Assembly (NCBI RefSeq): GCF_002754315.1
Contig: NZ_PEFE01000001.1
Coordinates: 1,550,001 to 1,614,000 of the forward strand
From: Flavobacterium sp. 11
Lineage (GTDB): Bacteria > Bacteroidota > Bacteroidia > Flavobacteriales > Flavobacteriaceae
Length of the DNA: 64,000 nt
Reading direction: 5' to 3'
The position numbers and the translations under genes are program-made. The notes under the pieces were generated by a model that saw only the letters and a list, made by a program, of their open reading frames with translations, did no database searches and was not told the DNA's origin. Below, piece by piece: positions 1 through 7,718 of the stretch (positions are counted from its first letter, which is position 1; the number at the start of each line of letters is the position of its first letter).

Positions 1-787
1 TAAGCGCTGTAAATTTGTCACTGTTGGCTTTTGATACCTTTTCTGCATACTCTGCGCTTATTCTGTTTATTTCAACTTTGGCATTGATAAATTCGTTTTT
101 ACTCGTTAAAAATTTGTTTTCTTGAGTGATAATTTTCGCTTCTACTTCTTGTAATTTCAGTCTTTTTTCTTCAATATCAGTAAGCGGTTTCAGTCCTTCC
201 TTATTCAGTTGAACAGAACGATTGTATTGCGTATTGGCTATCTTTAGCTGGGTTCTTACGGCAACTAAATCTATACTGTCGCTCTTTATTTTCAAAACGG
301 ATTGTTTGATTTTATTTTGCGCTTGTTCCAGTTTCAAAACTTTTTCTCTTTCAATGTTCTGAATTTGCCCGGTAAGCGTACTTACTTTTGAACCGTACGA
401 TTGTAAAGATTGTTTTTTTGCATCTATTTGATTCTTTGTATTTTGAACTAAATTTGGATCCATATAATCCTCTTTTATTTCTGAAATGAATAGAATCGTG
501 TCGCCTTTCTTTACAAAATCACCTTCTTGAACATACCATTTTTCAAGTCGCCCAGAAATCACACTCTGAATGGACTGTGGTCTTTGGTCAGGTCTTAAGG
601 TGGTAACGCTTCCGCTACCTGAAATGTTTTGTGTCCAAGGCAGGAAAAGTGCTATTATACCAATAATTGAAACCCCTACAATAATTTTATTTAAAATTTT
701 ATAGTGTGGTCTGTTTACCAGGTTTTTCACCGTACTAAAACGATCTAATTTCGGCAGTTTTGTTTTATTGTCAGAGATGTTTAGCAT
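1..787 (-). CDS. HlyD-family periplasmic adaptor subunit (C-terminus outside window)
   Basis: Open frame from ATG at 785-787 running off the left edge, about 262 residues seen. A short cytoplasmic N-terminus is followed by one membrane segment (about residues 33-51). A biotinyl-lipoyl-like half motif follows (SGRLEKWYVQEGDFVKKGD, about residues 88-106). A long polar heptad-rich coiled coil then runs to the edge. This is the membrane fusion protein layout that links an inner membrane exporter to an outer membrane channel. It starts 2 nt after the stop of the ABC gene, so the two are co-translated. A TolC-like gene may lie beyond the edge, but that is inference. The substrate cannot be read from the sequence. 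Confidence 0.85.
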   Translation of the reverse strand, partial: MLNISDNKTKLPKLDRFSTVKNLVNRPHYKILNKIIVGVSIIGIIALFLPWTQNISGSGSVTTLRPDQRPQSIQSVISGRLEKWYVQEGDFVKKGDTILFISEIKEDYMDPNLVQNTKNQIDAKKQSLQSYGSKVSTLTGQIQNIEREKVLKLEQAQNKIKQSVLKIKSDSIDLVAVRTQLKIANTQYNRSVQLNKEGLKPLTDIEEKRLKLQEVEAKIITQENKFLTSKNEFINAKVEINRISAEYAEKVSKANSDKFTAL

Positions 788-789
788 GA

Positions 790-2457
790 CTATTTATTTT
801 TTAAATCAAGTTGAATAGTTCCATTTTCCATAGTGATAATACGACTGCATTTGGTTTTCCAATATGGGTTTTTTGAGGAAACTATTATCGTCCAGTTGTT
901 CTTTTCGGATGTAAGGAAATCAATAATTTCATTAGCAACTTTAATGTCCATCATGTCCGTAGGATCTTCATAAAAAAGGATTTTTGGTTTGTGTATGATA
1001 CTTCTAGCTAACAGTACTTTTTCAGCATCTGAAGATGACAATTGCTTGCCTTCCGGAAAAATGCGTGTTTCGAGACCCTTCGGCAGCGTTTTTACAAAGC
1101 TGGAAAGTTGGACTCCTTCAATAGCCCATTTTAGATTTTCAGTTGTTATTGAGCTGTCATTGAACGTAATGTTTTCTAACAGCGTTCCTTCAAATGGTGT
1201 TTCACCGTGAATAATACCGCCAATTTGCGAACGATATTGCTTCAGGTTAATTTTTCTATACGTATCGTCATTAATGTAAAAAGTACCAGATGTAGGTTGC
1301 AATAAACCGGACAATATGCGAATTAGGGTTGTTTTCCCAGAACCATTAGGTCCTTCAATTGCTATTTTTTCTCCCTGTTCTATTTTAAGAGATAAATTAC
1401 TTAATATTTCCTTGTTTGAATCTGGAAATTTAAACGTAAGATTTTCTATTTCCAATGAAATATTAGCATAGCAAGTATCGCTGTTAAATGCGGTATCGTC
1501 TTCTAATTCCATGTCAGTCACTTGACCAATTTTTTCAATTGAGGTCAGTACATCGTAGAATGTTTCAAGTCCAATGATAATTTTTTCGACAGAAGTTATA
1601 ACTAATAAAATAATGATTTCTGCCGCTACGAATTGGCCAATATTCATTTGTTCTGAAAGTACCAAAAAACCTCCAATAGACAATAAGCCACCAGTTATTA
1701 AAATTTTAAAAATGATTAATTGGGTAAATTGTCTTTGGATAACATTGAAATGTTTTTCGCGATAATTCAAGTAAGCAGCCGCTATATTGTTGTTTTTTTG
1801 GAGTCCAAAATTGTAGTGAAGGTCATTTTTGAAACTGTAATTATTCCGAGCTAATTCTTGTAACCAGCCTGCTACTTTATATTTGAATTTTGATTCTTTC
1901 AAACTTGTTTCCAAACCCGATTTAAAAGAAAATCTGAAAATAAAATACAAAAGAAAAAATAGTAGTACTCCAAATATTATAAAGTAAGGATGATACAAAG
2001 ACAGTAAAATTACTCCGAAAGCAATTTGCAATAATGCTGCTGAGAAATCGGTTAGCAGCTTGGAAGTTCCTTTTTGGATAGTCATCGCGTCAAAAAATCG
2101 ATTGGCTAATTCCGGTGGATAGGAATTGTACAATTGATCCATTTTTATTTTGGGCAAACGGGCTGCAAATTCAAATGAGGCGCGAACAAATATTTTTTGT
2201 TGTAAATTTTCAGTGATTCGCAATTGCATCAAGGATAAAATACCCACTAATGCAACACCAAAAATCACCAAAATAATTAAAACAATCCAAGAGGCGCTTA
2301 CTCTTCCGGATTGTATAAAGTTGATGATCGCCTGAATACCCAGGGGTAAAGACAAACTGATTAATCCGGCAAAAATGGCGTAGAAAAATATTTGATAAAC
2401 ATCTTTTTTATCTAATTCAAGTAAATTGTAAAAACGTTTTAATGGAGAAATTTTCAT
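790..2457 (-). CDS. ABC exporter, fused membrane and ATP-binding domains, degenerate NBD
   Basis: 555 residues. The type I exporter membrane domain (about 1-310) has six hydrophobic segments, and a nucleotide-binding domain (about 330-555) follows. Walker A is intact (GPNGSGKTT). The other catalytic motifs depart from consensus. The Q-loop Gln aligns with His (IIHGETPF). The LSGGQ signature reads LSSSD. Walker B reads ILFYEDPT, with Asp-Glu swapped to Glu-Asp. The H-loop His is Ser (IIVSSKN). The gene sits between a TetR regulator (6 nt gap) and an HlyD adaptor (2 nt gap), the setting of a type I secretion-like exporter. The family call is firm. Active transport is uncertain, because a homodimer would have two impaired ATP sites. 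Confidence 0.88.
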   Translation of the reverse strand: MKISPLKRFYNLLELDKKDVYQIFFYAIFAGLISLSLPLGIQAIINFIQSGRVSASWIVLIILVIFGVALVGILSLMQLRITENLQQKIFVRASFEFAARLPKIKMDQLYNSYPPELANRFFDAMTIQKGTSKLLTDFSAALLQIAFGVILLSLYHPYFIIFGVLLFFLLYFIFRFSFKSGLETSLKESKFKYKVAGWLQELARNNYSFKNDLHYNFGLQKNNNIAAAYLNYREKHFNVIQRQFTQLIIFKILITGGLLSIGGFLVLSEQMNIGQFVAAEIIILLVITSVEKIIIGLETFYDVLTSIEKIGQVTDMELEDDTAFNSDTCYANISLEIENLTFKFPDSNKEILSNLSLKIEQGEKIAIEGPNGSGKTTLIRILSGLLQPTSGTFYINDDTYRKINLKQYRSQIGGIIHGETPFEGTLLENITFNDSSITTENLKWAIEGVQLSSFVKTLPKGLETRIFPEGKQLSSSDAEKVLLARSIIHKPKILFYEDPTDMMDIKVANEIIDFLTSEKNNWTIIVSSKNPYWKTKCSRIITMENGTIQLDLKNK

Positions 2458-2463
2458 AATATC

Positions 2464-3135
2464 TTATTTTGTAATTCGTTCAACTAAATCAATGTAGAAA
2501 TCGGTTGGTGAAATAGTTTCATTACAATTTGTAATTGTTTTTAAATGGTCCTTTAAAAAATGCTGGTGTAATGCGCCTTCGACTATTGATGAGGCTAAAC
2601 TTTTTGCATATTTATAATCAGGATTTACCACTTGTATCATTTCTATAACTCTATTGATTACTCTTTTATACACTAAGAAAAAACCAATTTTATTTTCCTC
2701 GTCAACGTCTTTTGTTAGCAATGTTTTTGTGAATTCGGCAATTATTATTTTGTTTAGAATAGATTCGTTGATATGGGCGGTTGTAAAATCATCTTCAATT
2801 TTTTCCGTTAAAATAGTAATAGCTTTTTTTAATTTCTCCAATGGTACAGATAAATTATTAGTTGCAAACACTAATTTATACTCCATCCAGCCCCAATACC
2901 ACGAGGATAAATATAATAATAGTTTATGCTTACTTTCAAAGTATCTATAGATTGAACTTTCATTTGAACCAATTTTTTCACCAAGCTTTTTGAACGTAAA
3001 ATTTTCAAAACCTATTTCATCTATCATTAAAATACTATGCTCAATTATTTTTTTTCCTAAAGAAGAAGTTTCAGGATTCTTGACGTAAAGTTGATCGTTG
3101 ACTGTTATTGTTATATTTGCTAAAATAGTGTTCAT
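2464..3135 (-). CDS. TetR/AcrR-family transcriptional regulator
   Basis: An N-terminal helix-turn-helix is visible about 50 residues in: the IGFENFTFKKLGEKIG stretch leads to the recognition helix SNESSIYRYFESKHKLL. An all-helical C-terminal ligand domain follows, with the TetR_C pattern WYWGWMEYKL. Length is about 223 residues. The frame is open from a TTG at 3168, but I prefer the ATG at 3133-3135 because TTG would add an unneeded leader. It is the first gene of a minus-strand operon with the ABC exporter and HlyD adaptor, so it probably represses its own operon. No operator is assigned. The upstream 110 nt are AT-rich with no clear consensus promoter. Confidence 0.85.
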   Translation of the reverse strand: MNTILANITITVNDQLYVKNPETSSLGKKIIEHSILMIDEIGFENFTFKKLGEKIGSNESSIYRYFESKHKLLLYLSSWYWGWMEYKLVFATNNLSVPLEKLKKAITILTEKIEDDFTTAHINESILNKIIIAEFTKTLLTKDVDEENKIGFFLVYKRVINRVIEMIQVVNPDYKYAKSLASSIVEGALHQHFLKDHLKTITNCNETISPTDFYIDLVERITK

Positions 3136-3246
3136 TTTTAAAATTTTGATGATATACTTGAGAGACAAAAAGGAATTTTATATTATTGTTTCACTGCTTG
3201 TATTTAAAACGTATTTTTAATTAAAGATAAGTTTTATTGGTTATTA

Positions 3247-3879
3247 TTAGAAATTAATTTTTAGGCCAAAGTTTAAATTTTTCATATCTCTAATGTCAGT
3301 TTCTATATTATTATTTTTTAAATCTAAATATTTTAAATGATCTAATGTTTTGAGAACTGGGATTTGCTTCAATTCATTATTGCCCAAATACAATTTTTCT
3401 AGATTTTTAAAACGCAGTAGTTCACTTGGTAATGATTTTAAGTGATCATTTTCTAAATGCAGGGATTTTAAATTTGGCAGTTTTGCTAAAATGTTCAGCG
3501 TTTTAGGCAAATTCATTTTCTTTTCATCATTTAAAAACACCTCTTCTAATTCGGTCAAATTAGAAAAATCACTAGGTAATATATTGAAATCATTTCCACT
3601 TAAATCAATTGTTTTTAAAGATTTTAGAGTAGTAATGCCAATTGGTATTTCCTTCAGATGATCATTTTTAAGACTTAGATAGGTAAGATTAGTAAACTTT
3701 GTCCAATTTATAGTATCTAATTTAACTGTTTGATTACTCAGATCTAGTCTGTAAATCATTTCAGGATTCTTCAGAGCTTCTTCTAAATTATTGTAATCTT
3801 TACTTTGATCAGGCTTAATTTGACCAAATAATGCATTTGAAAAGACGATTAAAAATGCCAAAATTAAGTTCGTTTTCAT
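3247..3879 (-). CDS. Secreted leucine-rich-repeat protein
   Basis: 210 residues. An N-terminal signal peptide ends at about FGQ (residue 20). At least six 23-residue leucine-rich repeats follow from about residue 60, of the L-x-x-L-x-L-x-x-N-x-L-x-x-I/L-P type (for example LKSLHLENDHLKSLPSELL). That is the bacterial/plant-like LRR spacing. No membrane anchor, sorting domain or catalytic domain is visible, so it is probably a small periplasmic or exported binding protein. Partners are unknown. A strong palindromic promoter element lies directly upstream and is shared with the carbonic anhydrase operon 2 kb away, which suggests common control. Confidence 0.8.
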   Translation of the reverse strand: MKTNLILAFLIVFSNALFGQIKPDQSKDYNNLEEALKNPEMIYRLDLSNQTVKLDTINWTKFTNLTYLSLKNDHLKEIPIGITTLKSLKTIDLSGNDFNILPSDFSNLTELEEVFLNDEKKMNLPKTLNILAKLPNLKSLHLENDHLKSLPSELLRFKNLEKLYLGNNELKQIPVLKTLDHLKYLDLKNNNIETDIRDMKNLNFGLKINF

Positions 3880-3901
3880 TTTATTTTTTTAGATTATTCA
3901 A

Positions 3902-3956
3902 CAAAAGTAATCACATAATTAATAGTAATGCTATTGATTATGTGATTTTAACTTTT
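3902..3956 (-). promoter_or_regulatory. Palindromic promoter element upstream of the LRR gene
   Basis: On the minus strand a -7 box TACTTTTG (3902-3909) lies about 22 nt before the ATG. Eleven nt further upstream is the inverted repeat AATAG-n5-CTATT (3921-3935). It is nested in a longer palindrome with 17-nt arms and one mismatch (3909-3925 and 3931-3947). Another 11 nt upstream is AAAAGTTAAA (3947-3956). The same three blocks at nearly the same spacing precede the carbonic anhydrase gene. The palindrome takes the place of a -33 region, as expected for an operator or activator site. Confidence 0.6.
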
Positions 3957-4358
3957 TTTTAAGAAACGCATGCTTTTGCTTCTTGTTCAGTAATTAACCT
4001 GAACTCGATTTATCATTAAAAAAAAATTGCTAAAGTTGAAAATCATTTGCTTATAAATATCCGAAAGTTAATAGTTTAACTAAACGATATTTTCAAGATA
4101 TGATGATATTTTGCGGCAAAATGTTGATTAATTGCTCAAAAATTTCTTCTTTAAAATTCGAAACCGCCTAATTTAAACAGTAAAAGCCTCTTTCTAATCG
4201 AGCTCAGGGCATCATTAATCCTTGGTTTTAAGAATCCATATTTCCAATAAATTGTGGTTTTCTTGCAAACAAAAATTTATTCCACAAATTTGATTTTAAG
4301 TAATAGCGTATGTCTTATTATACTTTTCTAAAGCTAAAGAATCAATTATTTTTTAGTA
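3957..4358. other. Gene-free stretch, possible decayed coding or repeat DNA
   Basis: About 400 nt without a convincing gene. On the minus strand, about 4158-4270, a stop-bounded frame of about 40 codons reads like a protein C-terminus (KTTIYWKYGFLKP, then INDALSSIRKRLLLFKLGG) but has no start. The segment around 4160-4215 is less AT-rich than its flanks. This could be the remnant of a gene or an intergenic repeat. No transposase, tRNA or terminator is recognised in it. Confidence 0.3.
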
Positions 4359-5132
4359 TTAATTTTTTTTAGTAAGGTCTAGGTTTATTAGTGTGTTTAC
4401 TATGAATCCATTATTGTTTTGAAATACATTTCTTTGTTCTATTTCTCTTCCAAGTTGTACCGTTTGATTTATATAACCGCCTTCAACTCTAAAATTATTG
4501 TTGAATTTATAACCTAGTAAAATTCCTATTCGATTTTGATCAAATATATTTTCATTTACATTTTTTCCAAATCCTATAAGTATTTCATTGTAGGCGGCAA
4601 TGTATGTTGTTTTGTTTGTTATTTCTTTTCCTTTTAAAGGCATTTGAATTCGAAACATATATCGTAAACGATTAAGGAATAGATAGTCATCTTCTACTCT
4701 TATTGTACGATTTGTATATCTTCCTATGAAACGCTGTTCGAGCATAAAACGATGCGAAAGATCAAATTTTGATATTTTATCTGTGAGCGTAGCCATCTGA
4801 AAAATTCTATGTTCCGTAAAATCTCTTCCCATTCCATTTATTGGAAAATCACCATAAGGATAGGTCTCAATCCAGGCATATCCTAATCGTAATTGCAATT
4901 TTGGATTGGTTTGGTAGTTCAATCCTACACGCATTAATCCTTGCTGTTTATCAGCAATATAATTGTCTCTTCGCCACTGGTACTCGGAGTGCAAGCTAAA
5001 TTTATTGGAAACTTTAAATGTCCCAAAATATCCTAACCATCCTATTTGGTTGTGGTCATTTAATCTAGTATTTTGTGAAAAAACACTGCTGCCCATTAGT
5101 GACAACAGTGTTATAAATATTATTTTTTTCAT
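4359..5132 (-). CDS. DUF2490 outer membrane beta-barrel protein
   Basis: 257 residues with a signal peptide ending at FSQ (residue 20). The rest alternates hydrophobic and polar residues, as in beta strands, with the DUF2490 pattern: LHSEYQWRRDN near the start, LRLGYAWIETYPYG, and EHRIFQMATL leading to a conserved HRFMLEQRF. Barrels of this family lie in the outer membrane, and their function is unknown. Its start overlaps the stop of the carbonic anhydrase gene by 4 nt (5129-5132), so the two are translationally coupled and probably act together at the cell envelope. Confidence 0.85.
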   Translation of the reverse strand: MKKIIFITLLSLMGSSVFSQNTRLNDHNQIGWLGYFGTFKVSNKFSLHSEYQWRRDNYIADKQQGLMRVGLNYQTNPKLQLRLGYAWIETYPYGDFPINGMGRDFTEHRIFQMATLTDKISKFDLSHRFMLEQRFIGRYTNRTIRVEDDYLFLNRLRYMFRIQMPLKGKEITNKTTYIAAYNEILIGFGKNVNENIFDQNRIGILLGYKFNNNFRVEGGYINQTVQLGREIEQRNVFQNNNGFIVNTLINLDLTKKN

Positions 5133-5905
5133 TTGGTATTCTTTTTTGGCTGTGGCAAGTTGTTTAGTGTTTCTGGTAGGAATTCTACTTTTCCTGTGTG
5201 GATATCGTATACCGCACCTACTATTAATATTTCACCATTTAAGTATTTTTTATGTAAAATGGGGTCTAGGTCGCGCAGGTTATTAACTTGGTCAACAACA
5301 TTTTGTCGGACTGCATTATTAACATGATTCCCAGGTAAATGTGCACATTTTGCCACCGCGGGTTTAATTTCATTAATCAGGGTTACAATGTGGCCGGGTA
5401 CATCCTCGGGGCGTTCTACAGCTGCAGCTACTGCACCGCATTCTGTGTGTCCCAGCACTACAATTAATTTTGTTTTTAATTTTAATACGGCAAATTCCAT
5501 ACTGCCATAAGATGCCGCAGCAGATACTTGTCCAGCAGTTCTGATGATAAATAAATCACCTAAACCTTGATCAAAAATCATTTCATTAGGCACTCTTGAA
5601 TCTGAACAGCCTACAATTGTTGCAAAGGGTTCCTGTCCGTTTTCTAGGCTTTTTATGGTATTCATGTCTTGCCTTGGTTTGATTGTTCTCCCTTCAATAA
5701 AACGTTTGTTTCCGCCCATTAATTTCTTTATGCCAATCCTAGGATCTGCATAAGCGGAATCTCTATTAATGACGTAATGTTCTTTTTTCCATTGTACGGA
5801 ATCAATCTCAATTTTTTTTGATTTGTTTTTTTTGACTTGTTTTTCTTGCGAATAAGTGCTTAGACCTATACTTAAACACATTAAAAATAGAATACTTTTT
5901 TTCAT
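5129..5905 (-). CDS. Periplasmic beta-class carbonic anhydrase
   Basis: 258 residues. A signal peptide ends near YSQ (residue 20). The beta-carbonic anhydrase core starts at about residue 55. The zinc ligands and catalytic dyad are all present: Cys100, Asp102 and Arg104 in GCSDSRVP, then His153 and Cys156 in LGHTECGAV. The enzyme interconverts CO2 and bicarbonate. The signal peptide places it outside the cytoplasm, which is unusual for the beta class compared with housekeeping cytosolic forms. It is coupled by a 4-nt overlap to a DUF2490 barrel. Its promoter carries a TATATTTG -7 box and the palindromic element also seen before the LRR gene. Confidence 0.92.
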   Translation of the reverse strand: MKKSILFLMCLSIGLSTYSQEKQVKKNKSKKIEIDSVQWKKEHYVINRDSAYADPRIGIKKLMGGNKRFIEGRTIKPRQDMNTIKSLENGQEPFATIVGCSDSRVPNEMIFDQGLGDLFIIRTAGQVSAAASYGSMEFAVLKLKTKLIVVLGHTECGAVAAAVERPEDVPGHIVTLINEIKPAVAKCAHLPGNHVNNAVRQNVVDQVNNLRDLDPILHKKYLNGEILIVGAVYDIHTGKVEFLPETLNNLPQPKKNTK

Positions 5906-5943
5906 GTTTTTAATTAATTATAGTGATACATTTAAATTTAATA

Positions 5944-5997
5944 CAAATATATATTAAAAATAATAGTATTGCTATTAACAATGAAAATTTAACTTTT
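5944..5997 (-). promoter_or_regulatory. Palindromic promoter element upstream of the carbonic anhydrase operon
   Basis: On the minus strand a -7 box TATATTTG (5944-5951) is preceded by 10 nt and then AATAG-n5-CTATT (5962-5976). Eleven nt further upstream is AAAAGTTAAA (5988-5997). Block order and spacing match the element upstream of the LRR gene at 3902-3956. About 33 of 40 aligned bases are the same from the palindrome to the distal block. The leader to the ATG is about 35 nt. Confidence 0.6.
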
Positions 5998-6004
5998 ATT
6001 TATA

Positions 6005-6033
6005 AAAAAAGCTACTCGTTTGGAGTAGCTTTC
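6005..6033 (-). terminator. Intrinsic terminator after gpmI
   Basis: Hairpin with AAAGCTACTC and GAGTAGCTTT arms and a 4-6 nt loop. On the minus strand it is followed by a run of T, 30 nt past the gpmI stop. It separates gpmI from the carbonic anhydrase promoter. Confidence 0.8.
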
Positions 6034-6060
6034 AATTCAAATATTGCTTATTGGTTTTAT

Positions 6061-7577
6061 TTAAAGTAAAGAATAACAAGTCATTACCTCCGGTTTTTCG
6101 ACACCCATTAATTCTAAAATAGTTGGGGCAATATCGCCAAGAACTCCATCATGAATTACTCTAAGATCTTTGTCCACTAAAATAATTGGGACAGGATTTG
6201 TAGTGTGTGCTGTATTTGGACTTCCATCAGGATTAATCATTGTCTCACAGTTCCCGTGATCTGCAATTACGATGGTAGTATAATTATGGGCTAATGCTGC
6301 CGTGATTACTTTTTCGACACATTGGTCAACTGCTTCACAGGCTTTTATCGCAGCACTCATAATTCCGGTATGTCCGACCATATCGCCATTTGCAAAATTA
6401 AGACAAACAAAATCTACTTCTTCTTTCTCCAATTCGGGAATCAAAGCATCGGTCAACTCAAAGGCGCTCATTTCCGGTTGCAAGTCATAAGTGGCGACCT
6501 TAGGAGAGTTTTTCAAGATGCGGCTCTCGCCAATAAAGGGCTGTTCCCTTCCGCCGGAAAAGAAGAAAGTTACGTGAGGATATTTCTCCGTTTCGGCAAT
6601 ACGAATTTGCTTTTTGTGTGCTTTTTCTAAAACTTCTCCAAGAGTTTCCGTAATATTATCTTTGTTGTAAACTACTTTTACGTTTTTGTACGTTTCGTCA
6701 TAATTAGTCAGCGTAACATAATACAAATTAAGTTTGTGCATGTTTTGTTCATGACAATCCATTTGCGTCAATACTTCGGTTAATTCTCTTCCTCTGTCCG
6801 TTCTGAAGTTAAAGAAAATAACCACGTCATCTTCTTCAATTGTCGCCAGAGGTTTATCATTTTCATCCACAATAACCGTTGGGTGAATAAATTCATCCGT
6901 TACATTAACTTCATAACTATCCTCGATGGAAGCCACTGCATTTGTTGAATGTGTTCCAATTCCGTTTACCAATAAATCGTAGGCAAGTTTTACTCTTTCC
7001 CAACGTCTGTCGCGGTCCATCGCATAATAACGTCCCACAACCGAAGCCAGTTTTACGGTAGTATTAGCAATGTAATCCTGTAAATCCTGAATATAATGCT
7101 TTCCGGATTTTGGATCTACATCACGACCGTCAGTAAAGGCATGAACAAAAACTTTTTGTAAACCATGTTGTTGTGTTGCGTCAATCAATCCACGCAAATG
7201 AGATGTATGAGAGTGTACGCCTCCATCTGAAACCAGACCTAAAAAGTGTACTTTTTATTGTGTATTTTAGCATACGTGAAGGCATCAACTAAAACTTGCT
7301 CCTTCGCCAAAGTGTCGTGTGCTACGGCAAGGTTAATTTTGGCTAAATCCTGATATACAATTCGGCCTGCGCCAAGATTCATGTGACCTACTTCACTGTT
7401 TCCCATTTGCCCTTCAGGAAGACCAACATTTAATCCGTCAGTTCTAAGTTGAGCACTTGGATAATTTCTATAAAGACTATTAATAAATGGAACATTGGCA
7501 TTATCGATAGCAGAAACTTTTGGGTCAGGAGATTTTCCCCAACCGTCCAAAATCATAAGAATTACTTTTTTATTCAT
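6061..7577 (-). pseudogene. gpmI: Phosphoglycerate mutase, 2,3-BPG-independent, interrupted by a 1-nt frameshift
   Basis: Interconverts 3- and 2-phosphoglycerate in glycolysis, using two Mn ions and a phosphoserine. Two frames together cover a full enzyme. The first 112 codons (7577-7239) hold the metal site DGWG (about residue 11) and the catalytic Ser in MGNSEVGH. The second frame (7197-6061, continuing upstream without a start) holds DGRDVDP, RYYAMDRD, ADHGNCE and the C-terminus. The break is near 7247-7252, where the minus strand has a five-A run. One more A would restore NKKVHFLGLVSDGGVHSH and give about 505 residues, the normal length. Either a sequencing or assembly error in a homopolymer, or a true mutation. 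No second copy is in the window. Confidence 0.93.
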
Positions 7578-7594
7578 TGCAAATTTATTTTAAG

Positions 7595-7602
7595 CAAAGA
7601 TA
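7595..7602 (-). promoter_or_regulatory. -7 promoter box for gpmI
   Basis: TATCTTTG on the minus strand, matching the Bacteroidetes TAnnTTTG box. It lies 17 nt upstream of the gpmI ATG, which leaves a leader of roughly a dozen bases. Confidence 0.55.
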
Positions 7603-7718
7603 AAGTATTTCTAAAAATCTTCAAGTGAATCAAAATCACTATTATAGATTCAGAGGCTAAGCATAACAAATAATGATTATTTTGTTGTGGAAAGTTACCT
7701 TTTTTAAGGTTTATGCAT

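Noticed and set aside
3136..3240. TetR operator upstream of the exporter operon
   Set aside because: The region is AT-rich but no palindrome of convincing length and symmetry was found.
5133..5327. Plus-strand frame opposite the carbonic anhydrase
   Set aside because: Fully covered by a gene with a complete active site on the other strand.
6302..6630. Plus-strand frames opposite gpmI
   Set aside because: Shadows of the conserved mutase; no signal or domain.
7239..7260. Programmed frameshift in gpmI
   Set aside because: The A-run is only five bases, and no stimulatory hairpin or known precedent for this gene is seen; homopolymer error or mutation is simpler.
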